A stretch of 44,176 nt of DNA. It comes from Streptomyces regalis (GTDB lineage Bacteria > Actinomycetota > Actinomycetes > Streptomycetales > Streptomycetaceae). Position numbers and translations under genes: made by a program. Below the pieces are notes generated by a model, which had not been told where the DNA came from, made no database searches, and worked only from the letters and a program-made list of their open reading frames with translations. Of the stretch, positions 1-7,731 are shown in pieces. The DNA is taken from the NCBI RefSeq assembly GCF_001509475.1, contig NZ_LLZG01000395.1:1-44176 (forward strand). Direction: 5' to 3'. How positions within the stretch are numbered: the first letter of the stretch is position 1; each line of letters opens with the position of its first letter.

Positions 1-96
1 GACACCGCGCCTGGCCCCAACCCACCCGCACCGGCACCCAAGCTATCCGCATCCAGCGCCCTCAACCCGCAGAACCGTAAAGCAACAGCATTGGCC

Positions 97-1440
97 CTAA
101 TCCAGCGGTGCCGTCCGCCGCCATGGATGCTGCGCCTCGATCCGCTCCGCCAGCGCCAGCAGATCCGCCTCCGCTCCGGGGCGCCCCACCAGCTGTATGG
201 CGCAGGGCGCTCCGGAGGGCAGCGTGCCGAACGGGATCGACATCGCGGGTCGGCCGGTGAGGTTCCACGGCGGGGTCAGCGGCGAGTAGGTGGTGTTGGC
301 CATGATGTTGCGCAGCCAGCCCCGCTCGTGCCAGGGCCCGGACTTGGGGGAGCGGCGGGCGAGGGCGGGGGTCAGGAGCACGTCGTACTCGGCGAAGAAC
401 GGCTCCAGGCGGCGGCGCAGCTGCTCCCGGCTCTCACCGCCCCGCACCTGACGCAGGAAGCGCCGGCCGACGGCCGCGTGGACCCGGGTCCGGCGGGCGA
501 GCCGGCGCGGGTCGAGGCCCTCGGCGTCGACGGCCGTGCCCGCCGTCCAGTGGGCGAGCGAGGTGAGGCTCAGCGACATCGGGTAGGGCGGGTCGGCGCG
601 CCGTACCTGGTGACCGGCCTTGATCAGCAGCCCCGCGGCCTCCCGGGTGGCGGTCGTGTACGGCTTGCTGATGGCGACGCCGGCGAGCGGGCTGCGCAGG
701 GAGACGGCGATCTTGAGCGTGCCGGGAGCGTCCGGGCGTACGGCTTCGGTGCCGGCGATGACCGACAGCATCAGACGGGCATCCTCGACCGTCGTGGCCA
801 GGGGGCCGTTCTCCGACATGCCGAACCAGTCGCCGTCGCTGATGCCGGCCGGGACCACGCCGGTGCCGGGCTTGATGGTGACGAGGCCGCAGTTGGCCGC
901 CGGTATGCGCAGGGAGCCCATGCCGTCGTTGCCGAGGGCGATCGGCACCATGCCCGCGGCGACGGCGGCCGCGCTGCCGCCGGACGAACCGCCCGCTGTG
1001 CGTGAGGTGTCCCAAGGGTTGCGGGCGGTGCCGTGGACGCCCTCGGTGGTGCCGAAGACACACAGCTCCGGCACGTTCGTCAGCCCCACGACCACCGCGC
1101 CGGCCGCCCGCAGCCGGGCCACGGTGACGTGGTCCTGGTCGGCCGGGGTGTCCGGCGTCGCCGCGGAGCCGAGGCGGTTGGACTCGCCGCGCACCGCGAG
1201 GTTGTCCTTGACGGCCACCGGCACGCCGGCCAGGGGCAGTTCGGCGAGGTCGGCACGCGAGCCGACCTCGTCTGCCTCGGCGAGCGCCGCCTCGGCCCTG
1301 ACCACCCGAAAGGCGCCGACGCGGCCGTCCAGCCGCTCGATGCGGGCCAGGTGCTCGGCCACCACCTCTCGGGGCGTGGCCTGCTTCTCGCGTACGGCGG
1401 CGGCGATCTCCGCGGCGGTCCGGCCGACCCAGCTGGTCAC
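97..1440 (-). CDS. Amidase signature (AS) family amidase
   Basis: Hydrolyses carboxamide bonds; the substrate cannot be read from sequence. The 447-residue protein spans a whole AS domain with the Ser-cisSer-Lys triad in place: Lys78 in the VAVKDN motif, Ser152 in the glycine/serine-rich stretch GGSSGGSAAAVAAG, and the nucleophile Ser176 in GMGSLRIPA. There is no signal peptide, so it should act in the cytoplasm. The start is GTG at 1440, preceded by a GAGGAG ribosome site about 7 bases upstream. It is transcribed away from the GH20 gene and shares the 1441-1689 intergenic region with it. GatA of the tRNA amidotransferase is unlikely because no gatB or gatC is nearby; a general amidase or a peptide/urethane amidase is more plausible. 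Confidence 0.9.
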   Translation of the reverse strand: MTSWVGRTAAEIAAAVREKQATPREVVAEHLARIERLDGRVGAFRVVRAEAALAEADEVGSRADLAELPLAGVPVAVKDNLAVRGESNRLGSAATPDTPADQDHVTVARLRAAGAVVVGLTNVPELCVFGTTEGVHGTARNPWDTSRTAGGSSGGSAAAVAAGMVPIALGNDGMGSLRIPAANCGLVTIKPGTGVVPAGISDGDWFGMSENGPLATTVEDARLMLSVIAGTEAVRPDAPGTLKIAVSLRSPLAGVAISKPYTTATREAAGLLIKAGHQVRRADPPYPMSLSLTSLAHWTAGTAVDAEGLDPRRLARRTRVHAAVGRRFLRQVRGGESREQLRRRLEPFFAEYDVLLTPALARRSPKSGPWHERGWLRNIMANTTYSPLTPPWNLTGRPAMSIPFGTLPSGAPCAIQLVGRPGAEADLLALAERIEAQHPWRRTAPLD

Positions 1441-1593
1441 GGGCTCTCCTCAGGGCTTACTCACGAGTATCCAGGAGCACTCTGCCGGGCGGCGCGCCCG
1501 GCGTCGAGGGGGTGCGGCGCTTGGATATTCGGGAAGCTCTTCTTGGACTTTTCGCGACATGCCTCCTCCGTGCGCCCCTGCTGACCTGCGCAT

Positions 1594-1679
1594 CATCCGA
1601 TCAATGAGTCAAGACAGCGCCCTTCCGGGCCCATTGACAGCCCTTGGGGCTCGCCCAATGATCAGACATCCGATGAATG
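1594..1679 (+). promoter_or_regulatory. Promoter and repeated operator-like boxes before the GH20-GH29 genes
   Basis: A perfect -35 hexamer TTGACA (1634-1639) is followed after 17 bases by AATGAT (1657-1662), a 4/6 match to TATAAT. A 13-base box occurs twice with one mismatch: CATCCGATCAATG at 1594-1606, upstream of the -35, and CATCCGATGAATG at 1667-1679, just downstream of the -10. The second copy contains the palindrome CATC-C-GATG. One box at the expected transcription start and one upstream is a usual layout for a repressor. The regulator is not identifiable; the box differs from the LacI and GntR operators elsewhere in the window. Confidence 0.5.
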
Positions 1680-1689
1680 GGGGTGTCTC

Positions 1690-3534
1690 ATGAGGAGACG
1701 CTTGAGAACGGCCGGTGTCCTGGCGGCGCTGACGCTGTTCTTCGCGGCGTCGGTGCCGGCGGTCGCGGAGGAGGAGCAGCGGGCGCCGGTCGCGCCGGTC
1801 ACGGTGCCCGCCCTGACCGACTGGACCCCGGCATCCGGCAGTTACACCTACGCGGACTCCGCCCGCCTCGTGGCCGACAGTGCGAGCGAACGGCGGGTCG
1901 CCGACACCCTCTCCGACGATCTCCGTGACGCGGGACACGGCACGCCTGCCGTGGTGCGCGACGGTGCCCGACCCGGTGACATCGTTATCGACCTCCAGCC
2001 CGCCCGGACCTCCCTCGGCGCGGAGGGCTACGAACTCCGCGCGGGTAAGCGGCTGTCGGTGACCGCGGCTACCGAGACCGGCGCCTTCTACGGCACCCGC
2101 ACCCTCCTCCAGCTCCTCGCCCAGAGCGACCGCGTCCCCGCCGGCCGCACGGTGGACGTACCGCGCTACAAGGAGCGGGGTGTCGGTGTCTGCGCCTGCT
2201 ACATCCACGTCTCGATGCCCTGGCTGGAGAACCTGGTCCGCGAGATGGCGTACCACAAGCTCAACCAGCTGCTTCTCGAACTGAAGGTGAAGAGCGACGC
2301 CCACCCCGAGGCCAACACGTGGGGCTACTACACCAAGGACGAGATACGCGGCCTGGTCGCCCTCGGCAAGCGGTACCACGTCGAGATCATCCCCGAGATC
2401 AACTCGCCGGGCCACATGGACCCTTGGATCGAGAACCGCCCGGATCTCCAGCTGACCGACTCCGACGGCAACAAGCAGCCCTCGCGCCTCGACATCACCC
2501 GGCCCGAGGCCTTCGCCTACTACACGAGCCTGATCGACGAGTACGCACAGGTCTTCACCGCCACGTCCTGGCACATGGGAGCCGATGAGTACATGCTCGG
2601 CTCCGACTTCGCCAAGTACCCGCAGATCCTGAAGTACGCGCAGGACAGATTCGGCCCCGACGCCACGCCACAGGACGCGTTCATCGACTTCGTCAACCGC
2701 GTCCACGCGTACGCGGACGCCAAGGGCAAGAAGCTGCGCATCTGGAACGACGGGCTCACCGGCGCCAACACCGTCCCGGTGGCTGTGGGCACGACGGTCG
2801 AGCACTGGCTGAATGTGGCGGTGAAACCGAGCCAACTCATCGCGCGGGGCTATCCGTTGATGAATGCCGCGTACGCCCTGTACCTCGTCCGCGGCGGCTT
2901 CCACAGCGACACCGAGGGCCTGTACGACCAGAGTTGGGACCCGCGCAGCTTCGAGGGCGAGAAGCTCGCCGCCCTCGACGGCATCACCGGCGCGAAGATC
3001 AGCCTCTGGCCCGACAACGGCCGCGGCGAGACCGAGAACGAGGTCGCCGTCGGCCTGTGGCCCGCGCTGCGGCACCTCGCACAAGCCACCTGGGGCGATC
3101 CACACCCCGACGCCACATACGGCGAGTTCACCGCACGCGGCACGGCGGTCGGGCATGCGCCCGGCCGGCGGGACCTGACCCGGGTGCCGGTGGCGGACGG
3201 GGCGTACACCTTCCGGTCGGGCGCTCGGTCTTTCGCCGCCGAGGTCGCGCGCACAGCCGACGGTTACGTGACCGTGCGGACGCCCGACGGCTGTCTCGAG
3301 GTGCGCGGCGGAAAGCTCACCCTCAACGTGCCGTTGCAGCCGGGCATCGAGGCGACTGAGCAGACGTGCGATCCCGAGAACACCCTGCAGCGCTGGCAGT
3401 TGGAGCCCGCAGCCGGTGGCTACCGCCTCGTCAACGCCATCACCCGGATGACGGTGAGCGTGGCCGACGACGGCCGGCTCGTGCAGTACCCGCCGGACCA
3501 GCGCACACCCGCCGTATGGCACCTGAGCCGATGA
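1690..3534 (+). CDS. Secreted GH20 beta-N-acetylhexosaminidase-like glycosidase
   Basis: Family 20 enzymes remove terminal beta-GlcNAc/GalNAc (or lacto-N-biose) by substrate-assisted catalysis. The 614-residue protein has a signal peptide ending near residue 26 (AVA), an alpha+beta GH20b-type domain at about 40-155, then the TIM barrel at about 158-500. The catalytic Asp-Glu pair is D299-E300 in HMGADEYM, and a conserved HKLN strand lies near 189. About 100 C-terminal residues look like a beta-trefoil/ricin-like sugar-binding tail (QRWQLE...YRLVNA). The segment after HKLN reads LELKVKSD instead of the usual region with a GlcNAc-binding Arg, so specificity may differ from chitobiases; the HxGADEY motif is also seen in lacto-N-biosidase-like members. 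The ATG at 1690 has only a weak G-rich site. It is followed 21 bases later by the fucosidase gene, probably in one operon. Confidence 0.85.
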   Translation: MRRRLRTAGVLAALTLFFAASVPAVAEEEQRAPVAPVTVPALTDWTPASGSYTYADSARLVADSASERRVADTLSDDLRDAGHGTPAVVRDGARPGDIVIDLQPARTSLGAEGYELRAGKRLSVTAATETGAFYGTRTLLQLLAQSDRVPAGRTVDVPRYKERGVGVCACYIHVSMPWLENLVREMAYHKLNQLLLELKVKSDAHPEANTWGYYTKDEIRGLVALGKRYHVEIIPEINSPGHMDPWIENRPDLQLTDSDGNKQPSRLDITRPEAFAYYTSLIDEYAQVFTATSWHMGADEYMLGSDFAKYPQILKYAQDRFGPDATPQDAFIDFVNRVHAYADAKGKKLRIWNDGLTGANTVPVAVGTTVEHWLNVAVKPSQLIARGYPLMNAAYALYLVRGGFHSDTEGLYDQSWDPRSFEGEKLAALDGITGAKISLWPDNGRGETENEVAVGLWPALRHLAQATWGDPHPDATYGEFTARGTAVGHAPGRRDLTRVPVADGAYTFRSGARSFAAEVARTADGYVTVRTPDGCLEVRGGKLTLNVPLQPGIEATEQTCDPENTLQRWQLEPAAGGYRLVNAITRMTVSVADDGRLVQYPPDQRTPAVWHLSR

Positions 3535-3555
3535 CCTGACCGGAGGAGCCGTCCC

Positions 3556-5127
3556 ATGGCCGTATCCCGACGCGTCTTCGTCGCGACAGCCGCCGCCCTC
3601 GCCGCGACCGGCGCCACAAGACCCGCACTGGCGGCACACCGAGCAGCCGCCGCACCCGCAGCACCCGCCGCTGTCGCGGAAGACCCCCACTACCGCATCC
3701 CCGTCAGCCCCGACGACACCGAGGCCGACCTCGTCCGCAAGGCCTCCCAAGTCCGCCCCACCGCACGGCAGATCGCCTGGCAGCGCCTGGAGCGCACCGC
3801 GTTCCTGCACTTCGGCGTGAACACCTTCACCGGCCTGGAGTGGGGCACCGGCGACGAGGACCCGGACGTGTTCCAGCCGACCGGCCTCGACACCGACCAG
3901 TGGGCCCGCGCCCTGCGTGACGGCGGCTTCCGGCTCGCCATCCTCACCGTCAAGCACCACGACGGCTTCGTGCTCCACCCGTCCCGCTACACCGGCCACT
4001 CGGTGGCCTCCAGCAGTTGGCAGGGCGGCCAGGGCGACGTCCTGCGTTCCTTCGCGGACTCCATGCGGCGCCACGGCATCAAGGTCGGCGTCTACATCTC
4101 ACCGGCCGACGAGAACCAGTACCTCCACGGCGTCTACGCCAACGGCAGCGCCCGCACCGACCACACCATCCCCACCCTCGTCGACGGCGACGACCGCACA
4201 CCGTCACAGTCGTACACTCTCCCGGCCACCGACTACGGCGCCCACATGCTCAACCAGCTCTACGAGGTCCTCACCGAGTACGGCCCGATCGACGAGGTGT
4301 GGTTCGACGGTGCGCAGGGGCGCATCCCGCCGGACAAGGTGGAGAAGTACGACTGGGACAGCTGGTACACCCTCGTCCGCTCGCTCGCGCCGGATGCCGT
4401 GATCGCCGTGTCCGGCCCGGACGTGCGCTGGGTCGGCAACGAGGGCGGGCTGGCCCGGGACGACGAGTGGAGCGTCGTACCGGTGCAGGAGAAGGATCAC
4501 GGCCGGACGGACTACGCCCTTGCCTACGACGCCCCCGACATGGGCAGCCGTGAGGCGCTGGTCCAGGCCCAGCCGGTCGCCGACCATCTCCAGTGGTGGC
4601 CGGCCGAGTGCGACGTGTCCATCCGGGACGGCTGGTTCTACCACGCCGACCAACAGCCCAAGAGCGTCGAGCAGTTGACGGACATCTACTTCCGGTCCGT
4701 GGGGCGCAACTCGGTTCTGTTGCTCAACATCCCACCCGACACGGACGGTCTGCTGCCCTCGGCGGACGTGGTGCGGCTGCGGGAGTTCCGTGAACGGGTG
4801 GACCGCGAGCTCCCGGAGGACCTGGCACGCGGCGCCCGCACCGCCGCCTCCCCGGGCCGCATCACCGTCGACCTCGGCGGGGAGCGGGAGGTGGACCGGA
4901 TCCGGCTGGCGGAGGACATCCGATACGGGCAGCAGGCGGAGAGCTTCGTCGTCGAGGCGCAGCGCGACGGCGCCTGGACGGAGGTGACCCGTGCCGGGAC
5001 GATCGGCGCGAGCCGGATCCTGCTGTTCGCGACCCCGGTGCGGGCCCGGCGGTGGCGGGTACGGGTGACCGGTTCGCGGGCCGCGGCCAGGCTCGTGGAG
5101 TTCGGGCTGTACCGGTCGAGGGTCTGA
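3556..5127 (+). CDS. Secreted GH29 alpha-L-fucosidase with C-terminal beta-sandwich
   Basis: Releases alpha-linked L-fucose from glycans with retention of configuration. The 523-residue protein begins with a Tat-like leader (SRRVFVA, cleavage near ALA at 27). The GH29 barrel covers about 70-400, with HFGVNTF near 85, the conserved VKHHDGF near 132 and the predicted nucleophile D251 in EVWFDGAQG. Residues about 415-523 form an F5/8-type-C (discoidin/CBM32-like) beta-sandwich. The HHDGF surroundings and the C-terminal sandwich recall the GH29-B alpha-1,3/4 group, which includes Streptomyces enzymes, but this is inference. The start has GGAGGA 8 bases upstream. Released fucose would feed the L-fucose operon at 19024-27063. 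Confidence 0.92.
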   Translation: MAVSRRVFVATAAALAATGATRPALAAHRAAAAPAAPAAVAEDPHYRIPVSPDDTEADLVRKASQVRPTARQIAWQRLERTAFLHFGVNTFTGLEWGTGDEDPDVFQPTGLDTDQWARALRDGGFRLAILTVKHHDGFVLHPSRYTGHSVASSSWQGGQGDVLRSFADSMRRHGIKVGVYISPADENQYLHGVYANGSARTDHTIPTLVDGDDRTPSQSYTLPATDYGAHMLNQLYEVLTEYGPIDEVWFDGAQGRIPPDKVEKYDWDSWYTLVRSLAPDAVIAVSGPDVRWVGNEGGLARDDEWSVVPVQEKDHGRTDYALAYDAPDMGSREALVQAQPVADHLQWWPAECDVSIRDGWFYHADQQPKSVEQLTDIYFRSVGRNSVLLLNIPPDTDGLLPSADVVRLREFRERVDRELPEDLARGARTAASPGRITVDLGGEREVDRIRLAEDIRYGQQAESFVVEAQRDGAWTEVTRAGTIGASRILLFATPVRARRWRVRVTGSRAAARLVEFGLYRSRV

Positions 5128-5171
5128 AATTCGGTTGACCGGGTGAGGTCGTGGGCGGCTGGATGGGGCAC

Positions 5172-6293
5172 ATGGCCGACATCCAGGGCTCCTACGACGA
5201 CCTGTTCATCGCCGTGCCGAACGCACTGGCCGCATCGCTGGACGCCGGGGACGCGGGCGGCTCCGTCGCGGTCTTCGTGGACGGCGAACCGGTGGTGGAC
5301 GTGTGGGGCGGGTACGCCGACGCGGACCGCACGACACCGTGGGAGCGCGACACGATCGTCAACGTCTGGTCCGTCACCAAGACGATGACGGCGCTGTGCG
5401 CACTGATCCTCGCCGACCGGGGCGAACTCGATCCTGCCGCGCCGGTCTCCCACTACTGGCCGGAGTTCGGCGCGGCGGGCAAGGACAAGGTGCTGGTACG
5501 GCATCTGCTCGCGCACACCGCGGGCCTGCCCGACTGGGACGGGTCGGTCGAGGAACTCTACGACTGGCCCGCCGCCACGGCACGGCTCGCGGCGCGGGCT
5601 CCTCGCTGGGAGCCGGGCACGGCGGCCGGATATCACTCGCTCACCCAGGGATTCCTCGTCGGCGAGGTCGTCCGCCGGGTCAGCGGCCGCAGCGTGGGCG
5701 AGTTCCTCGCCGAGGAGGTGACCGGGCCGCTGGGCGCGGACTTCCACATCGGGCTGTCGGCCGAGCACGACCACAGGGTCGCCCGCGCGATCCCGCCGAC
5801 GGGGCAGGGCGAGGACTACGCGGCGAGCGCGCCCGGCAACCCGGCGGGCTCCGAGGCGGGGAACGGCGTACGCGTCCGGGACGGGAACAGCCTGGCCTGG
5901 CGCCGCGCGCAGATCCCCGCGGCGAGCGGATACGGCAACGCCCGCTCGGTCGCGCTGGTGCAGTCGGTCCTGGCCTGCGGGGGAGAGGTGAACGGCGTAC
6001 GGCTGCTGTCCCGGGCCGGCTGCGACCGTGCCCGCGAGGAGCAGTTCGACGGCGACGACCGGGTGCTGGGGATGCCGATGCGGTGGGGGCTGGGGTACGG
6101 CCTGTTCGGCAGCGCGTGCGGCTGGGGCGGCTGGGGCGGGTCCCTGGTGATGATCGAGCCCGACAGCCGGATGGCGGTGGCGTATGTGACCCAGCAGATG
6201 CGCGAGCCCGCCGATGACACCCGGGGCATGGAGATCGTCACGGCTGCCTACGAAGGGCTTCAGGGGCTGCGTGTCGAAAGGCCGTCGTCATGA
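5172..6293 (+). CDS. Beta-lactamase-fold serine hydrolase (class C/EstB type)
   Basis: Belongs to the beta-lactamase/DD-peptidase/esterase superfamily; most actinobacterial members of this type are likely esterases. Counting from ATG 5172, the SxxK motif is S67-V-T-K70, the second motif is Y154-H-S156, and a glycine-rich GWGGWGGS stretch near residue 320 takes the place of the third motif. No signal peptide is seen. I chose ATG 5172 (MADIQGS) because relatives begin at this segment; GTG 5151 and ATG 5163 are in-frame alternatives and none has a perfect ribosome site. It starts less than 50 bases after the fucosidase stop, so it probably shares that transcript. Removal of acyl groups from glycans is conceivable but unproven. 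Confidence 0.85.
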   Translation: MADIQGSYDDLFIAVPNALAASLDAGDAGGSVAVFVDGEPVVDVWGGYADADRTTPWERDTIVNVWSVTKTMTALCALILADRGELDPAAPVSHYWPEFGAAGKDKVLVRHLLAHTAGLPDWDGSVEELYDWPAATARLAARAPRWEPGTAAGYHSLTQGFLVGEVVRRVSGRSVGEFLAEEVTGPLGADFHIGLSAEHDHRVARAIPPTGQGEDYAASAPGNPAGSEAGNGVRVRDGNSLAWRRAQIPAASGYGNARSVALVQSVLACGGEVNGVRLLSRAGCDRAREEQFDGDDRVLGMPMRWGLGYGLFGSACGWGGWGGSLVMIEPDSRMAVAYVTQQMREPADDTRGMEIVTAAYEGLQGLRVERPSS

Positions 6294-6336
6294 CGTCCAC
6301 CCAGCTCGGCGAACTGGACTGGACTGGGAGATAGAA

Positions 6337-6366
6337 CGCCTCGCCGGCCGTGTCCGCGGCGAGGCG
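6337..6366. terminator. Hairpin terminator after the serine hydrolase gene
   Basis: A perfect 9-base inverted repeat, CGCCTCGCC (6337-6345) and GGCGAGGCG (6358-6366), flanks a 12-base loop. It lies about 45 bases past the stop at 6293, between convergent genes. There is no T-run, which is common for Streptomyces terminators. Confidence 0.55.
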
Positions 6367-6501
6367 TCCGACGAAGGCCGGCTGTCGTACCGGAGGACCC
6401 CGAGGGTGCGACACCTCGCCAGCGCAGCGTGAACGCGCTGGCCCGGGCTCTGCGTCACTACCACTTCGACGGCCCGAGGGCTGGGCCCTGTGGGGTGATG
6501 G

Positions 6502-7548
6502 TCACGCGCCACGCGCCACACCCGTACTGCCCCGCTCGATCAACCGCGGCACCGGCACCCGCACCGCCCGCGCCGACTCCCCGTCCAGCAGCGCCGTCAG
6601 TTCGCGTGCCGCGGTGCGGCCGAACTCCACGCTGTCGCGGGACAGTGCCGACAGCCATGGCTTGACCATGCGGCACAGCGCCGAGTCCTCCCAGGACACC
6701 ACCGAGACGTCCGCCGGTACCGAGAAGCCGAGTTCGGCCGCGGCGCCGGCGCCGGCGACCGCCATCACGTCGTTGTCGTAGATCAGCGCCGTCGGGGGAG
6801 CGGCGCCCTCCAGCACCCGGCGGGTGACCGCCGCGCCCTCGGCGTCGGAGTAGTCGGTCGTCACCGACTTCACCTCGGACAGGCCACGACGATCGGCCTC
6901 GGCGCGCAGGGTGCGGATCCGGCGCTCGGTGTGGGCGAGCCTCGGCAGCCCCGCGATGTGCACGATCCGCCGGTGGCCGAGGGCGTACAGGCCGTCCACG
7001 ACGGAGGCCATCGCACCCGCGTCGTCCGCCCAGACGGTCGACAGGCCGGGGTGGCGGTCGTCGGGTGCGCCGCCGATCACGACGGCGGGCAGGCCGAGTT
7101 CGTCCAGGAGGTCGGGGCGGGGATCGTCGGTGCGCGGGTCGACGACCAGCACGCCGTCCACCCGGTGCTCGGCCCACCAGCGCCGGTACACCGCGCACTC
7201 GTCGGCGACGTCCTCCACCACCTGGAACAGCAGGCCGAGATGGCGCTCCGCCAGCACTTCCTGGATGCCCGAGACGAGTTGCAGGAAGAAGGAGTCCACC
7301 CCGAGGGTGTCGGCGGGACGCGCCAGCACGAAGCCGACCGTCGCCGCGCCCTCCCCGGACAGTGCGCGTGCCGCCGTACTGGGCCGCCAGCCCAGCTCCT
7401 CCGCGACCCGCCGCACCCGGTCGCGGGTCTCGTCCGACACGCCGGGCCGGCCGTTCAACGCGAAGGAGACGGCGCTCTGGGAGACGCCTGCATGGCGTGC
7501 GATGTCCTTCATCGTCGGTCGGCGGACCGGTGACCGCTTGCCTGACAC
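6502..7548 (-). CDS. LacI-family transcriptional regulator
   Basis: Sugar-responsive DNA-binding repressor. An N-terminal LacI helix-turn-helix (MKDIARHAGVSQSAVSFAL, followed by the hinge GWRPSTAARALSG) is joined to a periplasmic-binding-protein-like effector domain (about 60-340). Start chosen at GTG 7548, which gives the normal short arm before the helix-turn-helix and has GGGGAA upstream; ATG 7572 would add eight residues. It diverges from the solute-binding protein gene at 7732, and the intergenic region carries three CTAA...TTAG-type boxes, so it very likely represses both itself and the 7732-17186 operon, with an N-glycan-derived oligosaccharide as the plausible inducer. Confidence 0.93.
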   Translation of the reverse strand: MSGKRSPVRRPTMKDIARHAGVSQSAVSFALNGRPGVSDETRDRVRRVAEELGWRPSTAARALSGEGAATVGFVLARPADTLGVDSFFLQLVSGIQEVLAERHLGLLFQVVEDVADECAVYRRWWAEHRVDGVLVVDPRTDDPRPDLLDELGLPAVVIGGAPDDRHPGLSTVWADDAGAMASVVDGLYALGHRRIVHIAGLPRLAHTERRIRTLRAEADRRGLSEVKSVTTDYSDAEGAAVTRRVLEGAAPPTALIYDNDVMAVAGAGAAAELGFSVPADVSVVSWEDSALCRMVKPWLSALSRDSVEFGRTAARELTALLDGESARAVRVPVPRLIERGSTGVARGA

Positions 7549-7590
7549 GCTGTTTCCCCATTCCCCCGGCACTTTCCGCGCCAGTATGCA

Positions 7591-7644
7591 CTAATGCGGT
7601 TCAGCTGCGTCAACCTAATGCGCATTAGTCACTAAACAAATTAG
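7591..7644. promoter_or_regulatory. Triple CTAA/TTAG operator cluster for the LacI regulator
   Basis: Three boxes lie between the divergent starts: imperfect CTAATGCGGTTCAG (7591-7604, 11 of 14 bases matching the next), the perfect palindrome CTAATGCGCATTAG (7615-7628) and CTAAACAAATTAG (7632-7644). On the minus strand TTGACG (7613-7608) is a good -35 for the regulator gene, and the first box falls in its -35/-10 spacer, with CATACT (7588-7583) as a possible -10. This supports autoregulation. Box assignment is from symmetry alone. Confidence 0.7.
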
Positions 7645-7658
7645 CTGCGCGAGATGCA

Positions 7659-7688
7659 TTGACGGGTCCGTGGAGAGGCATGCAAGGT
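7659..7688 (+). promoter_or_regulatory. Candidate promoter for the N-glycan import operon
   Basis: TTGACG (7659-7664) is followed after 18 bases by CAAGGT (7683-7688), resembling the vegetative Streptomyces pattern TTGAC/TAGGAT. It sits just downstream of the operator cluster and about 40 bases before the GTG at 7732, whose ribosome site AAAGGAGG is at 7714-7721. Confidence 0.4.
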
Positions 7689-7731
7689 CTGCGTCGTTGG
7701 CCAACTCCGCCGCAAAGGAGGCCGGTTCGCC

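Noticed and set aside
97..1440. GatA subunit of tRNA-dependent amidotransferase
   Set aside because: The AS triad is shared by all family members, and no gatB or gatC genes are adjacent; a general amidase is the safer call.
1609..4074. An 821-codon open frame on the minus strand opposite GH20 and GH29
   Set aside because: It is again a codon-bias shadow: it spans two unrelated genes and contains no recognisable domain.
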